Positions 44,061 through 55,998 of a DNA stretch of 64,000 bases are shown piece by piece; position 1 is the stretch's first letter, and each line of letters starts with the position of its first letter. Position numbers and translations under genes: made by a program. The notes under the pieces were generated by a model. It was not told where the DNA came from. It saw only the letters and a list, made by a program, of their open reading frames with translations, and did not search any database. Source of the DNA: Ariolimax columbianus (taxonomy: Eukaryota > Mollusca > Gastropoda > Stylommatophora > Arionidae); contig JAVGWX010000019.1 of NCBI GenBank assembly GCA_036924085.1, forward strand, positions 4,239,641 through 4,303,640, read 5' to 3'.

Positions 44061-44915
44061 TACAAACTTTTTCACTAGAAGTGATCACATTTGTTTTCTT
44101 GTCTCGCTGTTCATAGAAGGGCCACCATTCACCCAAATAACAGAAATGCAGTGACCAATGAAGCATAGTGGATTAGTCTTCCGGATAATTTCAGCATTAC
44201 ATCTCTCTTGCTCCTGGTTGTATTAGTCCTCTAGACGAATCCTCAAACAAGATAACCGCTGATGACTAGGTATCTCTGTCCATACTTCGTTGCCCTGCGA
44301 GCCACTCGAATCACTATTGTGGCTATTAAACGTGTCAATCTGACAGGTTCCTCCCACTGAAACATATTCACTTAGCTGACTTTCTTGTCACCTCCGTCAA
44401 TCCGTCAGTGACAGTTTTGTCGTCCTGTGACAGAGTTACAAGAGTCCAATTCTTCCTGAAAATACCGTTCGTGGTACCCACGCATAACTTGAGAACCCTG
44501 TCCGAGAGATGGGGTTCATTTAACAGGTCATTGTTTGGAATTCTTAAACAAAACTCGTATGACTGCCCAGTCAAAATGATTACCTTCCCGCGATTTCTAC
44601 TGGGAATCCCACGACCTGTTAGGTCATATAGTAGGTTAAAATACAAGATAACCTTTCTCTGGCGACACGCTAGTTCAAGGAAAGTTGAGGCAAATGAACT
44701 GAAGACAAACAGAAGTCATTCGCCGAAGTGGGAGCTTAGAATATAAGCTGGGGGATGAGGTTTCTGCGGGAGATTAGAAAGAGCAGAGAAGAGAAGACTA
44801 CCGTGCAGTTAGTAGCTAGGATATAGATCAGATCAGAAGCTAGGATAGACTACAGAACATAGCCAGTGAGTAACAAGAATAGAGAGATAGAAATAGAGAA
44901 ACCACGCACGTGTAA
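44061..44915. other. Spacer with unexplained open frames on both strands
   Basis: Overlapping frames at 44408-44746 (+, 112 codons) and 44368-44646 (-, 92 codons) have mixed, protein-like composition but no motif I know, no homologue in the window and no clear splice context. I cannot call either a gene. Confidence 0.3.
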
Positions 44916-44919
44916 GAAT

Positions 44920-45165
44920 CTGTCTGTGTGTGATGTCTGCCTGTGTGTAATGTCTGTCTGTGTGTGATGTCTGTCTGTGTGTCATGTCTGTCTGTGTGTG
45001 ATGTTCTGTCTGCGTGTGATGTCTGTCTGTGTGAGATGTTCTGTTTGTGTGTGATGTCTGTCTGTGTGTGATGTTCTGTCTATGTGTGATGTTCTTTCTG
45101 TGCGTGATGTCTGTCTGTGTGTGATGTCTGTCTGTGTGTGACGTCTGTCTGTGTGTGATGTTCTG
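44920..45165 (+). repeat. TGTCTGTCTGTGTGTGA-type short tandem array
   Basis: About 15 copies of a 16-20-bp unit made of GTCT and GTGT blocks. Confidence 0.9.
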
Positions 45166-46080
45166 TTTGAGTCGTCGGTGACAGCTGTAACACGCGACAC
45201 TGACTTCCAAGTCCTTGAGTGGCATTCGTCTGCATTCCCGTCAGAGGGAGACGTGTTGCTTCAACACGAAGCTGTCGTCCTGGACAATACGTCGTGACAC
45301 ATGTGTTACCCTTGGTCTAACAACCACAGTAACAGAACAACTGTCGTCTGTCATAGGCACTAGAACAGCTGCAGTCGCCGAGTTCCTGACAACAGACGAC
45401 GAAGAAGAATAAACAGCAGATCTGATCACAGTAGACGTCTTCCTGACGTTGAGACGAGACAAGAAACTCAGAAGAAATCTACGTTGTATAACCTGAGAGT
45501 TGGGACATAAGGCCAACTCTAGAGCGAGGACAGTGAGGACTGAGAACAATTAGCTAGATAGAATGGTATCAATTCAAAGGGATATAGACGGTGAATAGAA
45601 CAATTGATAGACTTGACCACGTTATAGAAACCTAGGGTTATTTTAGTGCAAGAGAACTACCTGTGCTAATCGCACGACACTGTTGAGAGACATTGTTAGT
45701 TAGATAAGAGTTGATAACGAAACTCTTGACGATTCACATGCCTAGTATTATTATTATAATGTGTATAATTTTCAATAAATAAAGATTCATTGTTGTGCTG
45801 TTGTTAAAAGAATTGTTAGGGGTTTAGTTAAAGTGTGAGTTAAGGAGTGGTAGTTGTAAGGAAGAACGTCAATAACAAGCGGTGATAGAGTGGGTCTGTA
45901 ACATTATATGAATCATTTAGTAGCGTGACTTATGGTATCAATATAATAACGTCAGCCTTGTAACAGTCACATTATGTGTCGCCCAATACCTCTACCCCCA
46001 TTTTTGTGACTAGTTAATACAGCAAATATACTGGACTAGAACCACCCTCCCCATCATCTTTAGACAACAATCTCAAACTC
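45166..46080 (+). other. Spacer, possible transcript or LTR 3' end
   Basis: AATAAATAAAG (45774-45784) is a strong poly-A signal on the plus strand, followed by TTGTTGTGCTGTTG. AG-rich direct words (GCTAGGATA, AGATAG) lie around. A solo LTR is possible, but I found neither a second LTR nor a target duplication. Confidence 0.25.
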
Positions 46081-47570
46081 ACATCAGACATCTCTCTTTC
46101 TATCTCTCTCTCTCCCTCTCTCTCGTGTTACTAATCACAGCCCCTCTTTGTCTATTGTGTGTGACCTTATCTGAGCTGAAATATTCTATTACTGCCCCCC
46201 CCCCCCTCCCCTAATCTCGGTCCTTTACGTGAATAAGTTGCTAGCCCCAACATCTCTGCTCCCTAAGGACCTGTTACAACTGTGCCGATTTCTCCATAAA
46301 ATATGTAGTGATTGTCCTCCCACAAGAGTTTAGTTTTCTTCTGGTATAGAAGAAGTTGTCCCTAAACAACACTTCAAAGGCATGGGGAGAAAAAAACAGG
46401 CAATTAATTCCTTTGTTTTCCGGTGAAAAACGTGCGTAGGTTGAAATTGGTCGAAGATGAAAGAGCTTGGCTTCAACCTAATGGCATGATTACTGGTTGG
46501 AGGGTGGGAACTTGAATATAATTTTCACGCTGGTTTTTCCCCCATGGACACTGTCAGCTACGTGTTTGATTACAAACTTGGCTTACAAATCTCATTTTTG
46601 TGCAGCAAGCAAACACTCATTTAACTTATATCTATCTACTCTCTAGTTCAGAGTTGGTCAACCATTTCATACCTGGTACCCACTGAATGACCTGACCTGA
46701 CCTGACCCACTTGTGTAACTTCAGAGAGGGTAACGTTTCCTTACCATGGACTAAAAACTAAATTAAAGAAAATGTCGAAACCGTAGACTGAGTCTCTATA
46801 TCTTGGACACATCAGACTATATAACAGTTGGACATACAACAGTCCGACAATATAACAGTAGAACATTGTTTTATTCTCTGTCTGGCGTGATGTTCAACTC
46901 ACATACACAGCCATGACAGCACACGTATTCTTACACCCACGAACTAAGGTCGAGAAAGTAGTCCCATTCCGGACATATCAGGTCGGGTAGAAAGTTTTAA
47001 GGATTTCTTCATTGTAGCACGGCTCACCCTTTTTATGAAGTAGGTTTTTTTAGACCCATTCCTCTCTGCACTTGCTTATGTGACAGTAAGCTATACATCC
47101 GGGTGTACCCATCTCCAGCAGGGTGAACAGCAGCCTGCCGAAAACGGTGGTTTAACTCGGTAAATTTGCCATGAGAAGTGAAGGCTCTACCACTCTTCCA
47201 TTCAGACGCTATGTACAGAAACCAGAGAAAATGAAAACAAGATCATAATGGCTTTTATACCCATTATTTGGGCCCACGGGGCTAAGGATTAAAGGCTACA
47301 TGCCCATGCAGTCGTCACGCAATGTGTCGGCTATTCAATTGTAGCATCCCATAGAAGAATAACAAACGCCTTATCTAGGTTTTTAACGCGTGTCCTTTTA
47401 GTCAGAAAGCAGATCGGCACACTACCACATAAATGCACACACACACAAACATCCACACACATAAACACACACACAATAATACACATAGACACACACACAT
47501 ACATATAACTAACCATCATGCTCTACCAAATGAGACAGGGTCAGTTAGTGAATTTAAAAAAATAGCTCGG
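46081..47570. other. Spacer with microsatellites
   Basis: (CT)n at 46090-46125, poly-C at 46195-46206, a CCTGA triplet at 46689-46707 and (CA)n at 47438-47500. No gene recognised. Confidence 0.5.
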
Positions 47571-47574
47571 ATGC

Positions 47575-47665
47575 AGTTATTTTTAGATTAGGTGAGTGGA
47601 ATAAACTGGTTGTATACAGACTGTCGAGCCCTCTAAACCATTATCATGAAGTTAAGTTAAATAAG
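47575..47665 (+). mobile_element. LINE 3' end with TTAAG-type tail, degenerate
   Basis: AACTGGTTGTATACAGACTG and the following GTTAAG tail match 860-932. Confidence 0.6.
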
Positions 47666-47739
47666 TTCAGATATTCCTATCCATATTGTGCTACAAGTGC
47701 AAAAATTATACACTGACAAGCATAGATTAAAAAAAACAC

Positions 47740-48095
47740 ATTGTAACAACAAAGGTAAAATGCCTACGCAGAATGCTTGGAGTAACAATAATGGATAGAA
47801 TCAGAAACGAAGGTATTAGGTAACATGTAGGTACAACGCCAGTGCTAGACCTCATCAAGAGACAGCAAACCAAATGGTTCGGCCACGAGACACGACAAAC
47901 ACCAGATAGTAACCCTCAGAAAGTAATGCTATACATATACAATGGAAACAAATCCAAGGGCCGCCCACGCAAAAAGATGAAAAACAAATAACAGAAGCAG
48001 TAAAGCTCCCTTTGTACAAAGCACATACCAGGGCCCGGTCAAGAAACTTCTTAATAACCTGACGCCGAAAGGCACAAACAGGACAAGCGAAAAGA
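47740..48095 (+). mobile_element. LINE C-terminal coding relic
   Basis: The frame reads KCLRRMLGVTIMDRIRNEGI, then HVGTTPVLDLIKRQQTKWFG, then NGNKSKGRPRKKM with stops between. This is the post-RT tail order of RTE/CR1-like LINEs. Confidence 0.7.
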
Positions 48096-48285
48096 AAAAG
48101 TTAAGTAAGTAAAGTTAAGTTAAGTTAGATTAAGTAAAGTTAGTTAAGTTAAATTAAATTAAGTTAAGTTAGTTAAGTTAAGTTAATTCAAGTTGGATTA
48201 AGTTAAGTTAAGTTAGATTAAGTTAAGTTAGTTAAGTTAAATTAAATTACGGTAAGTTAGTTAAGTTAGATTAAGTTAAGTTATG
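48096..48285 (+). repeat. (AAGTT)n pentanucleotide array
   Basis: Imperfect AAGTT/AGATT units directly follow the LINE relic and match the tail type of the CR1-like LINEs in this window. Confidence 0.85.
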
Positions 48286-48499
48286 TGCAGCCAACCAAAG
48301 ACAGAGAACAACGCTTGAATCAATGCTGTGGCTGTCTTCCATCTCACTGACTTCACCAACTATCATACCCCTCTGCTCCTCGTTTGCTGCTTTCAACCAT
48401 CAACGAATGTCTCCATAACCGGCTGTGGGTCTCAGTGTAACCTCTTATAGTTTAATCGTAACCCCTGTCACCCACTTCCCTCTTTCTGCTGGTCTTTAA

Positions 48500-48885
48500 T
48501 GTATCCGAATGGTCCAGACAATCTCATCTTAAAGTCTTTAATGTAAGCCGAGTAGTCTAGCGATCTCATCTTACAGTCTTTAGTGTAGGCCGAGTAATCT
48601 AGACTATCTCATCTAAAAGTCTTTAGTGTAGGCCGAGTAATCTAGACTATCTCATCTAACAGTCTTTAGTGTAGGCCGAGTAATCTAGACTATCTCATCT
48701 AACAGTCTTTAGTGTAGGCCGAGTAATCTAGACTATCTCATCTAACAGTCTTTAGTGTAGGCCGAGTAATCTAGCGATCTCATCTAACAGTCTTTAGTGT
48801 AGGCCGAGTAATCTAGACTATCTCATCTAACAGTCTTTAGTGTAGGCCGAGCAGTCTAGCGATCTCATCTGTCGTTAGTGTAGGC
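48500..48885 (+). repeat. 43-bp tandem repeat, about 8 copies
   Basis: The unit is GTCTTTAGTGTAGGCCGAGT plus AATCTAGACTATCTCATCTAACA. Confidence 0.9.
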
Positions 48886-48899
48886 CGATTAGTCCAGTC

Positions 48900-49460
48900 T
48901 ACTTTATCTGGTGAATCGTGTAACATCAATGCTAGTCTAGACATTCCCACTTTGTATCTCCTACAACAAACTTGGAGTACTTCTTGGAACTAAAAGCTAG
49001 TATTGTACAAACATCAAATAGACGTCACACACCTTAACCATCACAAGCAGCAATCAAGATGTCAACACATTCTTCGGTTTTTTTATTTATTTATTTTTTT
49101 ATTTACCGTAAAACCGTGAATGTGTCATTCGTCTAGTCTGAACTGGTCAAGCGTGCAAGCGTCCCTAAAATAACATCAAAAACTAATATAAATACTGCGC
49201 CTATCTTGACGACAAGCAGCTATAAACACGCCATTAGATGCACGATAAATTGTATACAAAAAGTGTTTCAATAAATGTTTGCAGAACAATTATACTCGTT
49301 GTGGTACTTTAGTAAACATGTCAGACTCAACGATCAACAAGAAATATGAACTGTGAGAAAAATGAATCATTAAACAAAAATGTCAGTTTTGTTAAAATTG
49401 TATGTGCATTTTAACGGAGTCAAAGGTGGTATTTCTTTGTCCTCTTTGTACAACAAGATG
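48900..49460. other. Unassigned spacer
   Basis: AT-rich; a T-rich run at 49078-49105. No gene recognised. Confidence 0.4.
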
Positions 49461-49462
49461 TT

Positions 49463-49840
49463 TGTCCTTTGATGTTGTTCTTGCGGTTGTTGTTGCGGTT
49501 GTTGTTGCGGTTGTTGTTCGGGTACTTGCATCTTAATCACCCCAAACAGAGTCTTCTCGGTTCTCATCGTGTGTATTTGAGAGCTGATAACTCAAACGTT
49601 CCATTTTTGGTGTACACGTTGTCTGTTGTACATGTTGTCTGGTGTACACGTTTTCTGGTGTACATGTTTTCTAATGTACATGTTGTCTGGTGTACACGTT
49701 TTCTGGTGTGCATGTTTTCTGTTGTACGTGTTTTCTAATGTACAAGTTATCTATTGTCTGGTGTACGTGTTTTCTAATGTACAAGTTATCTATTGTCTGG
49801 TGTACATGTTGTCTGGTGTACGTTTCCTCTTGTATGGTTG
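49463..49840 (+). repeat. Short tandem arrays: GTTGTTGCG and GTGTACATGTTTTCT units
   Basis: A GTTGTTGCG run at 49475-49520 precedes about 14 units of 15-16 bp at 49605-49830 with TGTACACGTT/ TGTACATGTT words. Confidence 0.85.
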
Positions 49841-50295
49841 ACATATTTTCCAAGAGCTTATAATATTCTTCTCCATGCTGTTGCTGTCCTCACTGTAACC
49901 ACCATTAAGTAAGTGCTATACAAGGAAACCACACGAGTGGTACCTGCACTAACAACAGCAACACCCACTGTAGCCAAGTGGGTGAAGGTGGGTTGTTCAT
50001 GGGGATAGTAACCTCTTCATATATAACCATTGCTACAAAACAGCCACTGCAAATACCCGAATACAATCATCCTGTCAATCGGTCTGATGAAATAGTAGCC
50101 CGATGTTTAAGCTGGGACGAGAAGGCGTATCAATCAACAAACACATTCCAGGGACAGCCTGGAATACACCAGGAGAACGTACGGTAGAATCCAGCAGTCA
50201 CCTCGAAAACCTGCACGTGATGGACGAACCAACGTCCATTCCCTGGCCCTGCCCTTCAAATGAGGGTCAGCCGTAAGTGTCAAGGGCCTCTGATT
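49841..50295. other. Unassigned spacer
   Basis: An 69-codon open frame at 49978-50187 lacks a recognisable motif. No gene called. Confidence 0.35.
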
Positions 50296-50299
50296 GTTC

Positions 50300-50745
50300 T
50301 ACTTCTGTCGTGTCACCTTCTACCGGGTTGTAGCCCAGTTTAGCCTCACCTTCTACCGGGCTGTAGCCCAGTGTAGCCTCACCTTCTACCAGGCTGTAGC
50401 CCAGTGTCGTGGTAAGTGTTTGTCTTTCACCTTTCTCGTGAATCGAGTATCATTTTCCCCCATGTTACTGCCCGTCTCGCTTGAGCTGTCTATCCACCTT
50501 TTCCTCGGTCTACCTCTCACCCTTCTTCCTGATGTTCTCCTGTAGAAGGTTCCATGAACAATATGGTCTGGTTGCATTCTCACAATGTGGCCAAACCAAT
50601 TCATTCTCTATGGCTCGATGTACCGTAGGCAGGGAATTGTTCCAACCCTCTCCCGGATACTCATATTTGTGATTCTGTCTCTTCTTGTGTCGTCAGTGAC
50701 CTTTCGTAGGCACCGCATTTCATAGGTGGCTAACTTTCATTCATG
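50300..50745 (-). mobile_element. LINE C-terminal coding relic
   Basis: Minus-strand frame: YEMRCLRKVTDDTRRDRITN (about 50725-50666), SIRERVGTIPCLRYIEP, a stop, then MNWFGHIVRMQPDHIVHGTF and VRGRPRKRWIDS. Same block order as the relic at 47740. A 30-36-bp tandem (TTCTACCGGGCTGTAGCCCA) overlaps its 3' end at 50315-50405. Confidence 0.75.
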
Positions 50746-50749
50746 GGCC

Positions 50750-51060
50750 TTATTTAATGTCGATGTCTGGCACTTTTAGCACGGGGTTAGGAGGAAGATG
50801 CTATTTATCATCTCCTTTTTTTTGTTTAAAGGGAAATCTTGTAGGTGACAGTGTTTGTCCTCTGCACTCTCGTCTCTATCTCTCTGTGGAGTCTGCCCTC
50901 CTCAGTTAAAAAAACAGGTTTCCTTTAATTAGGCTCAACTAAGAGTGGCACATCTGTTGTTAACTGCCTGCCTCCCATTGGCCGGCCAGGCACGCTCTTT
51001 CATCCAACAAGAAGACTGATTGGTTGCGTCCGTAGGTCGACTCAGTGACACATCACAGCC
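50750..51060. other. Unassigned spacer
   Basis: No feature recognised. Confidence 0.35.
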
Positions 51061-51430
51061 GAGTTAATGCTCACTTCGCTAGAAACTGCAACTTCTGTCT
51101 CGCGTGAACCGACAACCATCTTTATGCATAAAGTAGAAAAGTGCTTCAATAAAATTAATCGGTACGCTCCAGTCGACCAAGATGTATATGTGTACCTGGT
51201 TTACTGCCAGGAAAGAAAAAAACTGCGAGGAAGGGAACTGGTCACTCCAGCTCATAAATTAGGTGAAACCTCGTTAAGTCTCCAACATTTCATCCCTGAT
51301 AACAGGGTCTGCTGTGGGGCTACCCGTGACCTTCAGACGGTTGACCAAGGGCCAGAGTCAACTTCTGGTGTGGCCCACGGCCCAATGTTAATTAAATATT
51401 TAAAATACTTTATAATTTTGAGTTAAATAA
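51061..51430 (+). repeat. Interspersed repeat (family V and flank)
   Basis: GGGAACTGGTCACTCCAGC and GGGGCTACCCGTGACCTTCA recur elsewhere (15008, 54310, 55830). The 119-codon open frame here is therefore repeat-derived and not a gene. Confidence 0.5.
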
Positions 51431-51483
51431 ACCATCACTGTCTCACTTTTATAGATTACAATTGTTTGTAATAATAACTATTT

Positions 51484-51866
51484 GTTCCGAGTGCTCCGCC
51501 GGGGTCTTGTGTAGGACAAGGACATGAATAGCACCACTGCTCCACAGAGAGCACGCCGTAAGAGGCGACTAACTGTGTATTATGGCATAACACCGGCCAT
51601 GGTTAGGTGGTTTGTTTAAGAGTAGCATAGATGGCGCCTAACAGGCTGCGGGTCTACTTTGTTGTAACGTTTGTGTTTATTAAAATGGACTCGCACATCT
51701 GTTAAACCACCTTCGCGGCACTTGTCCTAAAGTAGCGGAGTAATAAGCTGCTCGAGCCTAGCCTGCTAGGCAAGAAATCCTCCTCTCGGCTACTTCCAGA
51801 TCACGCCAGAGCTGGGACATGCACCGGGCATTTGCCGATTTAGAAGTACATGTTGACTGAAACGAA
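51484..51866 (+). repeat. Retroposon family B, long copy with short GAA tail
   Basis: Matches 19576-19950 over its length, ending TGACTGAAACGAAGAAGAAT. No target duplication identified. Confidence 0.7.
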
Positions 51867-51889
51867 GAAGAATTATTTGTAGTTTTCAT

Positions 51890-52150
51890 TTATGTTTTGA
51901 TCGTCTGAATAGCAGGGGTAAAGCAGTCGCTTTGCGTGGCAAAGGTGTCGGGTTTTTTCCAGACCGCAATGGCTCCCGGGTCGACCCAGCCTTAAATGGG
52001 TACCGGTTCAGTCCGGGAAGTAAAAGCGGCGAGGGAGAGGAGATGGCTACCGCCCTCATATAGCCGAGCCTTTGAAATGTGAGATCGCTAACACCTCACA
52101 CCCCTACGACAGTAATGTTATGGGTTACTTTACTTTACTTTACTTTTTAA
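51890..52150 (+). mobile_element. SINE-like element with (TTTAC)n tail
   Basis: Contains AAAGCGGCGAGGGAGAGGAG, GAGATCGCTAACACC and a TTTACTTTAC tail. The head AGCAGTCGCTTTGCGTGGCA with GGGTCGACCC could be a degenerate tRNA region. Confidence 0.5.
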
Positions 52151-52625
52151 TTTACTGTTAAAGATGGGAAAGTAGCAAAGAACGCAACTGTTCACCGCTA
52201 CTCATAAGAAAAGCTCATGACGAGAACAACGAAGTCTCTAACACTCTATCCCCCACAGCAATGTCTGCTATAGAACAACCTTTATGTTTCATTACAAAAA
52301 TGATTACAATTGTATTATTTATTTGATACCAGAAGAGAAACAAACAAATAGAGAATGATCGAGTTACGAATATTAGATAAATCGAATGTTCTTCTATTAC
52401 AATGGCCAGAAACATAATAGACAAACGTGTGTTATTCTCTGAACACTTCAATAAAGGGGTAGTCTAACATTTCAGAATGTTCTGTACAATGCATGAATTC
52501 TTGTGGGATTTCCTTCCCATCAACCGTTACCAGCGATAGTTTCATTGAGTTCTTGATCAAGTGACAGCGATATTCAAGCACAATTCTCTCAAACATGACA
52601 TCACATAGCAATTGAGTGCCAAGAA
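52151..52625. other. Unassigned spacer
   Basis: Noncoding; nothing recognised. Confidence 0.4.
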
Positions 52626-52629
52626 TAGT

Positions 52630-52925
52630 CTAACAATAGCAGTGTACATGGTGTCCCATTCGGTACTGGTCCCACGAATAATCTAACAACAGTAGTGTAC
52701 AGAGTGTCCCATTCGCTACTGGTCCCACGAATAATCTAACATCAGTGTACAGAGTGTCCCATTTGCTACTGGTCCCACGAGAAGTCTAACAGCAGTGTAC
52801 AGAGTGTCCCATTCGCTACTGGTCCCACGAATAGTCTAACATCAGTGTACAGAGTGTCCTATTAGCTACTGGTCCAACGAATAGTCTAACAGCAGTGTAC
52901 AGGGTGTCCCATTCACTACTGGCCC
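52630..52925 (+). repeat. About 50-57-bp tandem repeat, 6 copies
   Basis: Units contain CAGTGTACAGAGTGTCCCAT, ACTGGTCCCACGAATA and GTCTAACA. Confidence 0.85.
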
Positions 52926-53434
52926 CCGGATCTCTCTTACAACTTTGAAACCAATGAACGAAATTTAATAAAATGTGACGGTGACATGCGTCGGTGTATG
53001 AGAAGCAATGAGCTCATATTAAATGTTGCAAGAGTGTGTGTGTGTGCATGTGTGTGCGTGTGTGTGTTTATATACACTCGTGGTCCCACTCTCCCGGTCT
53101 TTGGTCTTCCCTCTCAACTTTTAAATCAATAAACGTAATTCGATGTAATTTGACATGGACATACTGTTAGCCAGTTGGACGATGAGGAACTACGCACTGG
53201 TTATTTTTAGCAGGATGTAGCAGCATGTCCCCTCTCAAATGCCAGCATGGCTGAAATTGCTACCTTCTTTGAAGATCGTGTCATTTCTAAGGGACAGGCC
53301 ACCAAGGCCGCCTGATCATACCCCTTCTTTCTATTGGGGAAAGGGAACGTGTTTTTCAACAAGCCAAGGAATCTCATCGAACTATAAGACAACATTCGGT
53401 GGAAAACTGAGTCTGTCACTCTTGATGTGTTGGT
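52926..53434. other. Unassigned spacer with (TG)n
   Basis: (TG)n at 53034-53066. CAACTTTGAAACCAATGAAC and CAACTTTTAAATCAATAAAC form a loose duplicate about 180 bp apart. No gene. Confidence 0.4.
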
Positions 53435-53445
53435 GAATTCCTTCC

Positions 53446-53607
53446 TCTGCTAAAGTCGGATGTGTCGGACCGAAAGGTGCAAATATCGCAGTCAAACTGT
53501 AAATTATGACACAACGCATTCCATTCTCTAGACTACATTCTGCTACTTGCAAAGTCCTTTTTAGGACTTGGTAGCGCGAGATTGAGAACGATGAATTATA
53601 ATAAGAA
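53446..53607 (+). mobile_element. Retroposon family A, 5'-truncated, perfect 11-bp duplication
   Basis: This is the 3' half of family A ending in AAG units. GAATTCCTTCC flanks it at 53435-53445 and 53608-53618. Confidence 0.88.
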
Positions 53608-53734
53608 GAATTCCTTCCGTCACATAGACAGGCGTGTGCAGGCATGCCTTTATGCTATTAGTGATCACTTGCAACAATTAATGTGAGCTCATTTTGTGTT
53701 TAACTTCAATGTCAAATGTTATTGAATTACGTTC

Positions 53735-54107
53735 GGGATCAAGATGCTGAGCAGCGCATGAGCTGCAGTGGTTAGCGACCCATAGCTGACTGCTAGCGTC
53801 AGGGCCAGCGAACCAGAGCTGCCAAGACCCTTCTACACCTCCACGCGGTGATCCTGGATAACAGGCTGCTGCAGGGCAGACTGGCTAAGGAGAAGGGATC
53901 GAAGAGGGAATGCTAACCCGGTACTCAAAAAATGCTTGCTGAAGTCGGATGTGTTGGACCGAAAGGTGCAAATATCGCAGTCAAGCTGTAAAATACGACA
54001 CACCGCATTCCGTTCTCTGGACTATATTCTGCTTCTTAAGCCCTTTCAGGGTTTGGTAGCGGGAGATTGAGAACGAAGGAAGAAGAAGAAGAAGAAGAAG
54101 AAGAAGT
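53735..54107 (+). mobile_element. Retroposon family A, longest copy, perfect 9-bp duplication
   Basis: About 373 bp, GGGATCAAGATGCTGAGC to a (GAA)n tail. ATTACGTTC flanks it at 53726-53734 and 54108-54116. There is no ORF of note. Variable 5' truncation among copies indicates target-primed insertion by a LINE. Confidence 0.9.
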
Positions 54108-54116
54108 ATTACGTTC

Positions 54117-54860
54117 ATTGGCTTACAAGTTATGAAGGAAAGCCAGGGGCGGGTAGCTAGTGGGACACCCTGTATAATCATGTTCACTTCATTCGAAACA
54201 CAGAGTACCTGATTAGTGTAGTGATAGAGCCCTGGCTTTTCATGGAAAGATACAGTGTTCAACTTCCGCAATCATTACGCTACAGTTGTCCTAGCTGTAA
54301 ATGAGCACTGACTTACGGTTAAGGAAGGCAGAGACAGTGAGGTTGAGAACTAGCCACCCCACCCAACACAAGCTGTTATCTCTGCCTAAGGGTGCCCTTT
54401 ACCTACGAAATATAAGAAGAGAGTACTTCAGTTGATCCCTTTACAAAAGTTTGAAGCAGTTACCATATTCTACCTAAAGGAGGACATGTCCTCCATATTT
54501 ATTTTAAATAAAATGTCCTCCGTATTGGGTTTACACTGTTACACATACAAAACATGTTAGATTTAGAGCAGTTAATAGACATGTCGACAGTCATATTGAT
54601 GCTTTCTTAAAGCACAATCTCAATGATATCAAATCTAACACTTATCGAGAACTGGTTGTTCTGTCCACATTACAGCGACAACCTTCATCCCAGTGTTGCC
54701 TTTTTTACATTAACTAGGTATGGAGACAATTTATAATGGACATTTACAAATATGTGTATCTGTTTACATAATGATAACTGACGCCCTAAACAAGTTTTGT
54801 GACTACATCGAAATTAAGGGCCTTTCTGCAGATAAACGGTACGTGGATCAAGCGACAGAA
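54117..54860. other. Spacer with repeat fragments
   Basis: A degenerate tRNA-like stretch (54212-54265) and a family V fragment (54310-54410). Otherwise nothing recognised. Confidence 0.4.
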
Positions 54861-54864
54861 TAGA

Positions 54865-55545
54865 CTTAGTCAGGGAAGGCCCTAACGCTCACACAATGTC
54901 GTACCAGTGAAGGCCCTAATACTAACGCAATGTGGAGTCAAAAAAAAGATAACATACACAAACAATGTGAAGTCAGTCAAGGTCCTAACACTCACGCGAT
55001 ATGGTACCAGTGTTGGTCCTAACACTCCCACACTCACACAATGTGAAGTCAGTGAATGCCTAACACTCAAGCAATATGGTACAAGTGAAGGTCCTAACAC
55101 TCACTCAATATGGTACCAGTGAAGGTCCTAACACTCCCACACGCACATTATGTGAAGTCAGTGAAAGCCCTAACACTCGCATGCACACACAATGTGGAGT
55201 CAGTGGATACACTAACCACTCACACAATATGGTACCAGTAAAGGCCCTAACACTCACACGATATGGAGACAGTGAAGACCCTATAACACTCACGATATGG
55301 TACCAGTGAAGGCCCTAACACTTACACGATATGGAGACAGTGAATGCCCTATAACACTCACGATATGGTACCAGTGAAGGCCCTAACACTTGCACGATAT
55401 GGAGACAGTGAAGGCCCTAACACTTACACGCACAATGTGGAGTCAGTAAAGGTCCTAACACTCACTCACACAATGTGGGGTCGGTGAAAAGCCTTACACT
55501 CACAATATGTAGGCAGTAAAGGCCCTAACACTCACACAATACAAT
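54865..55545 (+). repeat. Complex ~34-60-bp tandem repeat
   Basis: Units are built from CCCTAACACTCACAC, GATATGGTACCAGTGAAGG and AATGTGGAGTCAGTGAA modules in varied order. Confidence 0.85.
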
Positions 55546-55795
55546 TTGAAGGATATGGCGTGCATGAACTTATAGTTAACTCTTAAGAAACAAAGATATT
55601 CTATCAAAATTCGCATCTATGAAAAGTCTATCTAACTTGTTAGTTTCAAAACTATGCTATAAGATTATTGTAATGACCATCATGTTTTCTGTTGTAATCA
55701 AAGTTTACATATCTAAAAATGTGTTTTATTTCCAGCTCGGGTACAACACTCATTAATCACCTTTGGCGACATAATTTAAAAGGGCCCCCACCGGT
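55546..55795. other. Unassigned spacer
   Basis: AT-rich; nothing recognised. Confidence 0.35.
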
Positions 55796-55799
55796 ATCC

Positions 55800-55998
55800 C
55801 AAAGTAAAGTCACCAACATCATCCCTGACAATAACCGTGTATTAGACTACCCGTGACCATTAGACGGTCGACCATGGACCTCAGCAAAGTAGACCCGCAG
55901 TCTGTTAGGCGCCATCTAAGCTGCTCTTAAACCAACCACCTAACCCTTGCCGGAATTATGCCTTGTCACACAGTTAGTCGCCTCTTACAGCTAGCACG
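55800..55998 (-). repeat. Retroposon family B fragment, minus strand
   Basis: CAGTTAGTCGCCTCTTAC and CTGTTAGGCGCCATCTA are the reverse complements of family B words at 51555-51640. Confidence 0.65.

Noticed and set aside
45166..46080. Solo LTR of an LTR retrotransposon
   Set aside because: A poly-A signal is present, but no paired LTR, TG...CA ends with a target duplication, primer-binding site or gag/pol sequence could be shown.
51067..51426. 119-codon plus-strand frame as a gene
   Set aside because: Its segments recur in other interspersed repeats in this window, so it is repeat-derived.
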